This document shows positions 1-8,284 of a stretch of DNA of 64,000 nt, piece after piece. Source of the stretch: Bacteroidales bacterium. Its GTDB lineage: Bacteria > Bacteroidota > Bacteroidia > Bacteroidales > UBA10428. Made by a program: the position numbers and the translations under genes. How positions within the stretch are numbered: the stretch's first letter is position 1; each line of letters opens with the position of its first letter. The notes under the pieces were generated by a model. That model made no database searches, was not told the DNA's origin, and saw only the letters and a list, made by a program, of their open reading frames with translations. The stretch is taken from the NCBI GenBank assembly GCA_016933335.1, contig JAFGBD010000027.1, positions 37,913 to 101,912 of the forward strand, in the 5' to 3' direction.

Positions 1-1
1 T

Positions 2-565
2 ATTCACACACCTGATCCGAAAGGCTGTAAAATCATTATCAGAGAAATGATTCCGGATTATCACAAGCGGGGTTTCCATCTTCATCTTGGCATTGCCCCG
101 ACTAAAAATACCGACAGGTTTGAATGGTTTATTGAGAAATCAACTGAGATTGGGATTGATGAGATAACTCCGTTGTTATGTTCAAGATCGGAAAGGGATT
201 CGCTCAGGTTTGAGCGCCTGGATAAATTGCTGGTGGCCGCAATGAAGCAGTCTGTTATTGCTACAAAACCTGTTATAAATGAGTTTGCCGGAATGGAATT
301 ATTCATTAATGAGAAAAGAGACCATCCTGCCCAGAAATTCATAGCACACTGTAATGATGGAATTAAAAAAAATATTCACCGGTTATACCATCCCGGAAAA
401 GATGTCATTTGCCTGATCGGTCCTGAAGGTGATTTTACACGGGAAGAAATCAGATTGGCAACAGAGAACAATTATCAACCGGTAACACTGGGTCTTAATC
501 GGTTACGGACTGAAACTGCAGGAGTTGTCGCCTGTGGGATTTTTAATTTCCTGAATGATATTTAG
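2..565 (+). CDS. rsmE: 16S rRNA (uracil1498-N3)-methyltransferase, 5' end cut by window
   Basis: The reading frame is open from base 2, so the N-terminus lies outside the window. About 187 of the usual 240 or so residues are present. RsmE is a SPOUT-class methyltransferase that uses S-adenosylmethionine to methylate N3 of U1498 in 16S rRNA. The visible part has the family signatures: a DRFEWFIEKSTEIGIDEITP stretch, R-S-E-R, an A-x-x-Q-S motif, then the knotted SAM site GPEGDFTREEI followed by LGLNRLRTETA. The internal ATG at 47 falls inside the fold and is not the true start. It converges on the DUF1015 gene, with about 100 bp between the stops. No sign of damage. Confidence 0.93.
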   Translation: MHTPDPKGCKIIIREMIPDYHKRGFHLHLGIAPTKNTDRFEWFIEKSTEIGIDEITPLLCSRSERDSLRFERLDKLLVAAMKQSVIATKPVINEFAGMELFINEKRDHPAQKFIAHCNDGIKKNIHRLYHPGKDVICLIGPEGDFTREEIRLATENNYQPVTLGLNRLRTETAGVVACGIFNFLNDI

Positions 566-666
566 TTAATGAACCAGATCTTTTTTATAAGAACAATTAT
601 CATCCGGATAACCTGTTAGCATCAAGCCGGTGTACCATGCAGAATGATATTCTGGCAGGGTACCTG

Positions 667-1914
667 TTAATCCAGGCAATGCAGTACCAGTCCGCTTCTT
701 AATTTTGGTTCAAACCAGGTGGTTTTCGGAGGCATGATATTCCCGGTATCTGCAATCCTGATGAGCTGTTCCATTGATACGGGGTAAAGAGCGAAAGCAG
801 CTGCCATTTCTCCCGAATCAACCCTTTTCGTGAGTTCACCCAGTCCGCGGATTCCGCCCACAAAGTCAATCCTTGTTGATTTTCTCAGATCGGTGATATT
901 AAGAATCGGAAGAAGAACATGGTTGTAAAGGATAGTGACATCCAGACAATCAATTGGGTCATCATCATTGTATATATTTTTCCTGGTTGTCAGAAAATAC
1001 CAGTCTCCACCGGTATACATTGAAAATTCATGCAGTTTTTGTGGTTTATATTCATTTTTCCCGATCTTTTTAACCTCAAAGGAGCTTTCAAGCTTTCTGA
1101 CAAATTCAGCTGCAGTATTCCCGTTCAGATCTTTAACCACACGATTATAATCGATGATGGTCAACTGGCTTGCCTGAAAATGGACAGCCAGGAAATAATT
1201 ATATTCTTCGTTCCCCTGATGGGTGCGATTCATCTTTTTCCTTTCTTCACCAACATGAGCTGCGGCTGCCGTACGATGATGCCCGTCTGCAACATAAGTG
1301 CAGGGCACGTTATTCTTAAAGATAACCTCGATACGGTTCACAAGGTTCTGGTCATCTATTACCCAGAGCTGATGGATCACGTCATCCACTGCCCTGAAAT
1401 TGTAAACAGGGTTGCTGCTGATCGCCTGGCTGATGATGGCATCCAGTTCCGGATTATCAGGAAATACAAAAAATACCGGTTCTGCATTAAAATTTGTAAC
1501 ACGAATGTGGTTTTTGCGGTCTTCTTCTTTATCAGGCCTGGTAAGTTCATGCTTTTTAATCACATCATTCAGATAGTCGTCAACCGAAGCACAGCCGACA
1601 ATACCATACTGTGTCTTATCCCTGAAGGTCTGGGCATAGATATAATAACAGGGATCCGGATCCTGGATAAAAATTCCTGTCTGTATCAGATTTTCAAGGT
1701 TGCTCCTGGCCTTCTGATAGACCGGATCAGAATGAACATCAATACCCGGACTGAGGTCGATTTCTGATTTGGTAACATGGAGGAAGGAAAGCGGATTATC
1801 CTTTGCTTCTTCAAGGGCTTCATCAGAATTTAAAACATCATACGGCCGGCATGCAATCAGATGCACGAGCTCTTTTTTAGGACGAAATCCCCTGAATGGT
1901 TTAACTACTGCCAT
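667..1914 (-). CDS. DUF1015 family protein of the serine biosynthesis cluster
   Basis: A 415-residue soluble protein of the DUF1015 family, which is common in Bacteroidota, Clostridia and archaea. No signal peptide or membrane segment is seen. The most distinctive motif is YVADGHHRTAAA at about 208-219. It resembles the nucleotide-binding G-x-H-R motif of the ParB/sulfiredoxin fold, which includes the free-serine kinases SerK and SbnI. The gene is last in a minus-strand run behind serC and serA, 115 bp after serA, which suggests a role in serine or phosphoserine metabolism. That role is inferred from context and one motif, not established for this family. The start MAVVKPFRGFRP is conserved-looking and unambiguous. 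Confidence 0.85.
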   Translation of the reverse strand: MAVVKPFRGFRPKKELVHLIACRPYDVLNSDEALEEAKDNPLSFLHVTKSEIDLSPGIDVHSDPVYQKARSNLENLIQTGIFIQDPDPCYYIYAQTFRDKTQYGIVGCASVDDYLNDVIKKHELTRPDKEEDRKNHIRVTNFNAEPVFFVFPDNPELDAIISQAISSNPVYNFRAVDDVIHQLWVIDDQNLVNRIEVIFKNNVPCTYVADGHHRTAAAAHVGEERKKMNRTHQGNEEYNYFLAVHFQASQLTIIDYNRVVKDLNGNTAAEFVRKLESSFEVKKIGKNEYKPQKLHEFSMYTGGDWYFLTTRKNIYNDDDPIDCLDVTILYNHVLLPILNITDLRKSTRIDFVGGIRGLGELTKRVDSGEMAAAFALYPVSMEQLIRIADTGNIMPPKTTWFEPKLRSGLVLHCLD

Positions 1915-2029
1915 AATATCATATTTTCAGTTTACAGACATCAGCCATCGTTAACTGATAAATAAATACCTGTCATCGGGCAAAAACTGATGACCGCTGC
2001 AGATGATCCGACAGCTATGTAAATATCTG

Positions 2030-2953
2030 TTATTTATTTACCTGGAATGTTACGTCTCCCCTGGTAATAAAATTCACAATTTGTTTTGCTGCAGCGAGTC
2101 CTGCATTGATATTGGCTTCGGCTGTCTGGGCTCCCATTTTCTTTGGCGTAAAGAAATACCTGCCTTCATAGTTACCGGCAATCTGTTCTTTACAGTCCGG
2201 TGCGATATCCGATATATACCTGAAATCAGGTCTTTCACTGAAAATTTTTAATAAAGATTTTTCACAGATGATCTCTTTTCTTGCTGTGTTCACAAGCGTG
2301 GCACCTTCAGGCATTGCTGAAAACAGATCATAATTGACAGATTCCTTTGTCTCGTCGTTTGCGGGAAGATTGACAGACACATACTGACATCTACTGTACA
2401 GGTCTTTCACATCCCCTGCATATTTTATTCCGTCATTTTCAATGAGCACTTTATCGATATACGGATCATGTGCATAAACCTCCATACCAAAACACCCGGC
2501 GATATGGCCGACTATTTTACCTACATTACCATATCCATGGATGCCCAGAGTCTTTCCTCTCAGTTCGGTTCCGGATGTTCCGTTAAAGTAATTCCTGTCC
2601 AGGTAAATCATCATTCCAATGGCAAGCTCTGCAACTGCATTTGAATTCTGTCCGGGTGTGTTCATAACCACAATACCTTTTTCGGAAGCTGCTTCAAGAT
2701 CAATGTTGTCATATCCTGCACCGGCACGCACGACAATTTTTAAATTCTTTCCTGCCACGATAACCTGCCGGTCAACCTTATCGCTTCTGACTATCATTGC
2801 ATCGACACTGCTCACAGCCTTTACCAGATCGGCATGGTCAGTGTACTTTTCCAGTAATATCAATTCATATCCGGCTTTCCTGAAAATCTTACCGATACCG
2901 TCTTTTGCTACCTGTGCAAAGGGTTTTTCGGTTGCTAACAATACTTTTGGCAT
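2030..2953 (-). CDS. serA: D-3-phosphoglycerate dehydrogenase, short form
   Basis: A 307-residue member of the D-isomer-specific 2-hydroxyacid dehydrogenases. It would oxidise 3-phosphoglycerate to 3-phosphohydroxypyruvate, the first step of serine synthesis. The NAD-binding Rossmann motif reads GIHGYGNVGKIVG at about 134-146, and the substrate-binding Arg sits in NTARKE. The regulatory ACT and ASB domains found in long SerA proteins are absent, so feedback by serine would need another route. The usual catalytic His of the TPHIGAST motif is not there: the sequence reads TPKKMGAQT. The Glu region (DVFxxEP in the family) reads DIAPDCKE. It sits 28 bp after serC, which strongly supports the serine assignment. 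Confidence 0.9.
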   Translation of the reverse strand: MPKVLLATEKPFAQVAKDGIGKIFRKAGYELILLEKYTDHADLVKAVSSVDAMIVRSDKVDRQVIVAGKNLKIVVRAGAGYDNIDLEAASEKGIVVMNTPGQNSNAVAELAIGMMIYLDRNYFNGTSGTELRGKTLGIHGYGNVGKIVGHIAGCFGMEVYAHDPYIDKVLIENDGIKYAGDVKDLYSRCQYVSVNLPANDETKESVNYDLFSAMPEGATLVNTARKEIICEKSLLKIFSERPDFRYISDIAPDCKEQIAGNYEGRYFFTPKKMGAQTAEANINAGLAAAKQIVNFITRGDVTFQVNK

Positions 2954-2981
2954 AATCAGTTTAATTTTAAGAATTTCTAAA

Positions 2982-4052
2982 TCAGTTTTTTAGCTCAAAC
3001 TCTTTCATGACTTCAATGAAGGCCTGTACGCTTTCTTTTGGCATGGCATTATAGATAGAAGCCCTGAAACCACCAACAGACCTGTGACCTTTAATCCCCA
3101 CCATTCCTTTGGAGGATGCATATTCGAGAAACCCGCTTTCAAGTTCCTTATAATTCTCATGCATCACAAAGGTCACATTCATGATTGACCTGTCTTCTTT
3201 ATCTGCCACTGTGGGAATAAAAAGTTTGTTCCTGTCGATCTCATCATAAAGCAATGCTGACTTTTCAATATTTATCCTGTGCATGGCTTTCAGACCGCCC
3301 AGGTTCTTCAGCCATTTCATTGTCTGGACACATGCAAAAACCGTTATACAGGCAGGGGTATTGAACAATGAGTTACCTTCGATATGTGTCTTATAGTTAA
3401 GCATTGTGGGTATGTTTCTTTCAAATTTGCCAAGAATGTCTTCTTTAATGATAACAAATCCCACACCTGCCGGCCCAAGATTCTTTTGTACCCCGCCGTA
3501 AATGATTGCATATTTTGAGACATCCATCGGCCTGCTCAGTATATCAGATGAGGCATCGGCAACCAACGGAACCGGAGAATCAATGTCTTTTTTAATTTCA
3601 GTACCATAAATGGTATTGTTGGTGGTTACATGAAAATAATCTGCATCGGTGGGTATGGTGTAATTTTTAGGAATATAAGAAAAATTCCTGTCAGCTGAAG
3701 ATGCAACAACATCCACCTCTCCGAAGAACTTAGCTTCCTTGATGGCCTTTTTTGCCCATGATCCTGTTTCAAGGTAAGCTGCTTTTTTATTGAGCAGGTT
3801 ATATGGAACCATACAAAACTGAAGGCTGGCACCGCCCTGAAGAAACAACACAGCATATCCGGCAGGAATATCAAGTATTTCTTTCAATAATGACTGGGCT
3901 TCTTCATTAACGGCTGAATACTCCTTGCTACGATGTGATATTTCCATCAATGACAATCCAATCCCATTCATATCTAAAATATGTTCTGCTGTTTTCTTAA
4001 TCGTAAATTCAGGCATTATCGACGGCCCTGGATTGAAATTGTGTTTTTTCAT
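2982..4052 (-). CDS. serC: 3-phosphoserine aminotransferase
   Basis: A PLP-dependent class V aminotransferase of 356 residues. It converts 3-phosphohydroxypyruvate and glutamate to phosphoserine and 2-oxoglutarate, and also serves pyridoxine synthesis in some bacteria. The N-terminus [15 protein letters not shown] is the classic SerC opening. The frame extends 11 codons upstream to 4085, but the start at 4052 matches the family and is preferred. The PLP lysine lies in the segment [14 protein letters not shown], and the C-terminal [15 protein letters not shown] is typical of SerC. It is the first of three serine genes, 194 bp downstream of comB and 28 bp upstream of serA. Confidence 0.96.
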   Translation of the reverse strand: MKKHNFNPGPSIMPEFTIKKTAEHILDMNGIGLSLMEISHRSKEYSAVNEEAQSLLKEILDIPAGYAVLFLQGGASLQFCMVPYNLLNKKAAYLETGSWAKKAIKEAKFFGEVDVVASSADRNFSYIPKNYTIPTDADYFHVTTNNTIYGTEIKKDIDSPVPLVADASSDILSRPMDVSKYAIIYGGVQKNLGPAGVGFVIIKEDILGKFERNIPTMLNYKTHIEGNSLFNTPACITVFACVQTMKWLKNLGGLKAMHRINIEKSALLYDEIDRNKLFIPTVADKEDRSIMNVTFVMHENYKELESGFLEYASSKGMVGIKGHRSVGGFRASIYNAMPKESVQAFIEVMKEFELKN

Positions 4053-4246
4053 AGCTGATTTATTTTTATTTGTTAAACAATTCACAACTCAAAATGTGGG
4101 ATAAAAATAATAAATTAAAACAAGTTACAAGCATATTTCAAAGAAAATTGAGCAGATATTTTACCAACAACCAACCTGTTGAAAACCGGTTGATTCAGAG
4201 GAATGGGCTGATACCCGGTTCACCTGGATTTTCAGTAAAAGCAGTA

Positions 4247-4993
4247 TCAAAGTTCACTGAGTTTTACCAGGCAGTTATCCTTCAGTGCAGGAATAATTGT
4301 TGTCTGGTCAAAAGTATGGCAATACTCAATGACATCATCAAGTTTTTTCTGCCTGAGCCGGTGGCGCTGGGCTGCCTTTTCAATATATCCCGTCAGGTCG
4401 GGTTTGGCCATGTGCCAGAGATCAACCGCAGCCAGCGTGGAATCACAGATGGTATCATACCTGTCATTGGCCAGTACCAGCTCAGACAATGCACCGGCAT
4501 AAAGGGTATCCTCGAGGTTAAACTTGTTTTTCCAGCCTGCACAAAGTACCAGCAAATCTCTTTTTTGTGAGATGACATATTTTGCAATGGCAGTAATATT
4601 CAAATATGCCCCGATGAGGACACGGAAATGATTCCTTGCCATCATGATGCAGTTGGTACCGTTTGTTGTGCTGTATACTATTTCTTTTCCTGAAATTCGA
4701 TCACGGGTGAAATTAAAGGGTGAATTTCCAAAATCGGCAAAATCCCTGACAATTCCGTCGCGCTCTGCAGCAACCATATAACCTTTGTTTTTATATTCCT
4801 GAGCCTCTTCGAGTGTGGCAACAGGAATGATCCGTTTTACACCGTTCATGAAGGCCGTACAGATGGCAGAGGTGGCCCTCAGGATATCAACAATCACGAC
4901 AATGGCTTCAGGATTGGCAAATTCTTTAAAAATGGCGGGTGTAAAGCAGACTTCTATTTTGTTCTTATCATGCATCACTGGTGAAAATTTCAT
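4247..4993 (-). CDS. comB: 2-phosphosulfolactate phosphatase family protein
   Basis: A 248-residue protein of the ComB family, Mg-dependent phosphatases named for the hydrolysis of 2-phosphosulfolactate in archaeal coenzyme M synthesis. Family motifs are clear: VVIVDILRATSAICTAF near the N-terminus, then PVATLEEA, STTNGT at about 117-122, and a D-S-T-L-A segment. Bacteroidota do not make coenzyme M, so the substrate here is unknown. The gene sits between gcvT (70 bp upstream) and serC (194 bp downstream), inside a serine/glycine run. That makes a phospho-three-carbon acid such as phosphoserine or phosphoglycerate derivative a possible substrate. This is inference from position only. Confidence 0.85.
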   Translation of the reverse strand: MKFSPVMHDKNKIEVCFTPAIFKEFANPEAIVVIVDILRATSAICTAFMNGVKRIIPVATLEEAQEYKNKGYMVAAERDGIVRDFADFGNSPFNFTRDRISGKEIVYSTTNGTNCIMMARNHFRVLIGAYLNITAIAKYVISQKRDLLVLCAGWKNKFNLEDTLYAGALSELVLANDRYDTICDSTLAAVDLWHMAKPDLTGYIEKAAQRHRLRQKKLDDVIEYCHTFDQTTIIPALKDNCLVKLSEL

Positions 4994-5021
4994 GAATTCA
5001 GATAACCGTTTAAATGGGAGA

Positions 5022-5056
5022 GCCCGATGCAGGTGCCCGATACAGGTGCCCGATGA
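5022..5056. repeat. 13-bp tandem repeat, about 2.7 copies
   Basis: Three successive copies of GCCCGATRCAGGT lie between the comB start and the gcvT stop: 5022-5034, 5035-5047 and a partial copy 5048-5056. The copies differ by one base. It occupies half of the short gap between two co-oriented genes and may be simple slippage. I see no stem or T-run that would make it a terminator. Confidence 0.8.
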
Positions 5057-5063
5057 AAATTTT

Positions 5064-6155
5064 TTAAATGTCTCTGTAAAAAGGCAGCTTCACAACCAAG
5101 GCCTTGAGAGGTTTATTCCGTACCGCGACGAATATTTCCTGTCCGGCCTTGCTGTATGCTGTCTGCACATAGCCCATTCCTATTCCTTTCCTGCTTAAGG
5201 GTGACATGGTTCCTGAGGTGACATCACCGATTCTCTTTCCGCCCTGGTCAACGATTTCATAATGCTGCCTGGGAATCCCCCTGTCAATCATTTCAAATCC
5301 GATCAATTTTCTGGTTACGCCCTGTTGTTTTTGATTCTGCAGAAATTCCCTGTCGATAAAATCCTTGTTTTCAACAAATTTTGTAATCCAGCCAAGACCG
5401 GCTTCAATGGGTGATGTGGTATCGTCAATATCGTTTCCGTATAAACACAGACCGGCTTCAAGCCTCAAAGTATCCCGTGCTGCAAGTCCGATTGGTTTAA
5501 TCCCGTATTCCCTGCCGGCATTAAAGACTGCTTTCCAGATCTTTTCCGCATGCTCATTACCGAAATAGATTTCAAATCCCTTTGAGCCGGTGTAACCTGT
5601 TCTTGAGATAATGACTTCAGCGGCACCGGCCACAGATCCCGTTACAAAACAAAAACTGTCAATGGCGGAAAGGTCAACCGGCGTGATCTTCCGGAGCACC
5701 TTTTCAGCATCAGGTCCCTGGATTGCCAGCTGTGACATCCTGTCACTTGCATTTTCCAGTTCTGCACCCGTTTTCTGATTTTGCTTCATCCAGTTAAAGT
5801 CTTTTTCTATGTTTGATGCATTCACAACCAGCATGTACTTTTCCGGTTCAAAGTAATAGATGATCAGGTCGTCCACAATGCCACCCCTGCCATTCGGGAA
5901 GCAGGTATACTGAGCTTTACCCGGTACCAGGCGGCTGACATCATTGGTGGTGACATATTGCAGAAAGTCCGGTGCCCCGGGTCCCTTAACCCAGATCTCA
6001 CCCATGTGCGAAACGTCAAACACACCGACTGCATTCCTGACTGTCAGATGTTCATCTGTAATGCCGGAATATTCTATGGGCATTTCAAATCCGGCAAATT
6101 CTGACATTCGTGCTCCTAATTGCTTGTGAAGGTGATTAAAGGCTGTTTTTTTCAT
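5064..6155 (-). CDS. gcvT: Glycine cleavage system aminomethyltransferase (T protein)
   Basis: A full-length T protein of 363 residues. It takes the aminomethyl group from lipoylated GcvH and transfers methylene to tetrahydrofolate, releasing ammonia. The sequence opens [20 protein letters not shown], with the [20 protein letters not shown] and SHMGEI motifs of the folate-binding domain following. [15 protein letters not shown] and [13 protein letters not shown] are also characteristic. The C-terminal barrel ends with GMGYVQTA. It heads a run of five minus-strand genes linking glycine cleavage with serine synthesis. A good promoter match lies just upstream at 6178-6210. gcvH and gcvP are not in the window. 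Confidence 0.97.
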   Translation of the reverse strand: MKKTAFNHLHKQLGARMSEFAGFEMPIEYSGITDEHLTVRNAVGVFDVSHMGEIWVKGPGAPDFLQYVTTNDVSRLVPGKAQYTCFPNGRGGIVDDLIIYYFEPEKYMLVVNASNIEKDFNWMKQNQKTGAELENASDRMSQLAIQGPDAEKVLRKITPVDLSAIDSFCFVTGSVAGAAEVIISRTGYTGSKGFEIYFGNEHAEKIWKAVFNAGREYGIKPIGLAARDTLRLEAGLCLYGNDIDDTTSPIEAGLGWITKFVENKDFIDREFLQNQKQQGVTRKLIGFEMIDRGIPRQHYEIVDQGGKRIGDVTSGTMSPLSRKGIGMGYVQTAYSKAGQEIFVAVRNKPLKALVVKLPFYRDI

Positions 6156-6555
6156 TTCAAGTAAGATTGTTTCCGGACAAAAGTATTAAAAATATGGGAG
6201 GTTGAAGCAATAAGTTTTATGTTTCGGAGAGCGACAGGTAATCCTGCGACACCCCTGCAGGCTGACGGCTGTAAGTAAATGATTTAAATGCATTGGTCGG
6301 CAGGGTGTTATCATAAAACTGTGTAAGAAAGTGCAAAAGGATATCTGATGAAATTCAGCGCCATTCATCCTGAACATCAGAATTGATTTTGTTTGCTGAG
6401 ATACTGTTTAGCTGCCTTCACGTATTGATTTGTTTTGCCATAAATATTTATATGCAAAAAGATTACGGGATTTGAAAAAATATTACCTTTACGGCTATTG
6501 TTAAGTTAATTAGTTAAAATCTTATCTGCAAAAAGTATCTCAGATCCCAAATCAA
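6156..6555. other. Intergenic region, divergent gcvT / FISUMP protein
   Basis: This 400-base gap separates two divergent genes. It holds the gcvT promoter at its left end and a weak hairpin (5-bp stem CCTGC/GCAGG at 6243-6247 and 6257-6261). A 63-codon open frame on the minus strand (6186-6377) has no recognisable protein features and I do not call it. I looked for a glycine or tetrahydrofolate riboswitch in front of gcvT and could not match the conserved cores of either. Confidence 0.6.
6178..6210 (-). promoter_or_regulatory. Predicted promoter of gcvT
   Basis: Read on the minus strand, TTG at 6210-6208 is followed after 22 bases by TACTTTTG at 6185-6178. The second element fits the Bacteroidota -7 consensus TAnnTTTG exactly. 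Transcription would begin near 6171, leaving a leader of about 16 bases before the gcvT ATG at 6155. The spacing is slightly longer than usual, so the -33 element is the weaker half. Confidence 0.45.
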
Positions 6556-8130
6556 ATGAAAAGAATTAATACTGTCATTTTTTATCTGGTCGTCATAATG
6601 GTGAATCTTAATGCACAGACTGTAACGGATTATGACGGGAATGTATATAATACTGTGCAGATTGGCAAACAGACATGGATGCGCGAAAATTTAAAAACAA
6701 CCCATTATTCTGACGGGAGTGTTATACCGTATATACCCGATCCGGTTGAATGGAGCTTGCTTTCAACAGGAGCATACAGTATATATAACAATGACAGTTC
6801 CACCATTGAAACTTATGGTTACCTATATAACTGGTATGCTGTAATCGATGAAAACAATATATGTCCCGCAGGCTGGCATGTGCCTTTGGATGCCGATTGG
6901 ACAATACTTGAAACATATCTTGAAGGGCGTGAAGTGGCAGGTGGTAAATTGAAAGAAGCAGGCATTTCTCATTGGGAAGACCCCAATACAAATGCTACCA
7001 ATGAGTCCGGTTTTACCGCCTTGCCGGGAGGCCTTCGTTTTCCTGACGGTGTATTCTATTCAATTGGCAGGAGAGGTTTTTTCTGGTCATCAACAAAAAA
7101 CACTGAAATCTATGCATGGCTCCGATACATGGAATGTACCAGTGAAAGTATATTTAAAACCAATTATGATAAACACAACGGATTATCAGTTCGCTGTATA
7201 AAGGACAAAGAGCTCACTGTTAACCTGGATAGCGGGTTAATTGCTCACTATCCTTTTAATGGAGATGCAAATGATTTATCAGGGAATAATATTCATGGTG
7301 AAACACATGAAACGACTCTTACAGCCGACAGGTTCGGATATGAAAACAGGGCATTTGGATTTATTTATAATTCGTTTATTTCGGGTTCCGACGAAAATGA
7401 CAATCTGCCTGCAGAAGGTGATCCGCGAACCATCGCAGCATGGATTAAACCGATTAATGCAACTGTCTTTAATGAAAAGACAATTTACACATATGGAAAT
7501 CTTTCATATCGTTTTCAGCTTTATCTCGATAATTATGGAAAGCCTGCTATCGGATTTGACAATACATCATCCTTTAATTCAGGTGATTCAGCAATAAAAG
7601 ATAGTATATGGACTCATATTGCGGGGGTATATGAAGGGCCATTGACAAGTTATTACAGAATTTATATGAATGGCAAAGAAAGTGCTGCACCAAAATATTG
7701 CAGCGGATTACCGCTTTGTAACAGACCTTTTACATGGAACATTGCTCATGATCAGTTTGCAGGAGATGAATACAGGGGTTTTCTGGATGATGTCCGCATA
7801 TATAACCGGGTATTAAATTCATTGGAAATAGAGGCACTTTTCTCGGACACTATGTCGTATGTCACATCGATAAGACCAGATTTTAGTAATTGTAATAAAG
7901 AAACAGAATTTTCCTGCCAGTTTATAAACAGTGATTATATAACAATTAAAACTGACCTTGTCAATGAATATCTGGTTACAATATATTCTCTCGATGGTAT
8001 TCAAATAATTCAAAAATTATTTTATGATCGTGAAATTACTATCGATATTAGTTCTGTAGCTACAGGAGTTTATATAATCAAGGTTACGAATTCACAAGGA
8101 GTTTCAACAGGTAAGTTTATAAAACAGTAA
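6556..8130 (+). CDS. Secreted FISUMP and LamG-domain protein with T9SS sorting tail
   Basis: A 524-residue exported protein. After a signal peptide (about 1-20, ending LNAQ) comes a FISUMP domain (Fibrobacter succinogenes major paralogous domain, about 22-212), with the typical DYDGNVYNTVQIGKQTWMRE and later CPAGWHVP and FTALPGG and VRCIKD motifs. A LamG/concanavalin-like domain follows at about 228-432, opening GLIAHYPFNGDANDLSGN. The last 75 or so residues are a type A T9SS sorting domain ending GVYIIKVTNSQG...GKFIKQ. It is therefore probably carried across the outer membrane by the type IX system and attached to the surface or released. The ligand is unknown. Such genes are often present in many paralogs. 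Confidence 0.85.
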   Translation: MKRINTVIFYLVVIMVNLNAQTVTDYDGNVYNTVQIGKQTWMRENLKTTHYSDGSVIPYIPDPVEWSLLSTGAYSIYNNDSSTIETYGYLYNWYAVIDENNICPAGWHVPLDADWTILETYLEGREVAGGKLKEAGISHWEDPNTNATNESGFTALPGGLRFPDGVFYSIGRRGFFWSSTKNTEIYAWLRYMECTSESIFKTNYDKHNGLSVRCIKDKELTVNLDSGLIAHYPFNGDANDLSGNNIHGETHETTLTADRFGYENRAFGFIYNSFISGSDENDNLPAEGDPRTIAAWIKPINATVFNEKTIYTYGNLSYRFQLYLDNYGKPAIGFDNTSSFNSGDSAIKDSIWTHIAGVYEGPLTSYYRIYMNGKESAAPKYCSGLPLCNRPFTWNIAHDQFAGDEYRGFLDDVRIYNRVLNSLEIEALFSDTMSYVTSIRPDFSNCNKETEFSCQFINSDYITIKTDLVNEYLVTIYSLDGIQIIQKLFYDREITIDISSVATGVYIIKVTNSQGVSTGKFIKQ

Positions 8131-8284
8131 CTCAGTTTGGCAGCATGCATGTCTTTCGTTCATTCTTATTAGAATAAAGTTGTAAATGAATTCGATAATC
8201 AACTATGGATGAATAATGAAATAACTTCTTAAGTATTTTTCTTTCTTGGCAAATGGATAATCAAGTCATCAAAATATACTAAAA

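Noticed and set aside
1030..1767. 245-codon frame opposite the DUF1015 gene
   Set aside because: It is the shadow of a well-supported gene on the other strand and has no recognisable motif.
6186..6377. 63-codon open frame on the minus strand upstream of gcvT
   Set aside because: No protein-like features, in a spacer that holds the gcvT promoter; Cys/His-rich composition looks like chance.
6156..6400. Glycine or tetrahydrofolate riboswitch ahead of gcvT
   Set aside because: I could not find the conserved core elements on the minus strand, and the predicted promoter leaves only about 16 bases of leader.
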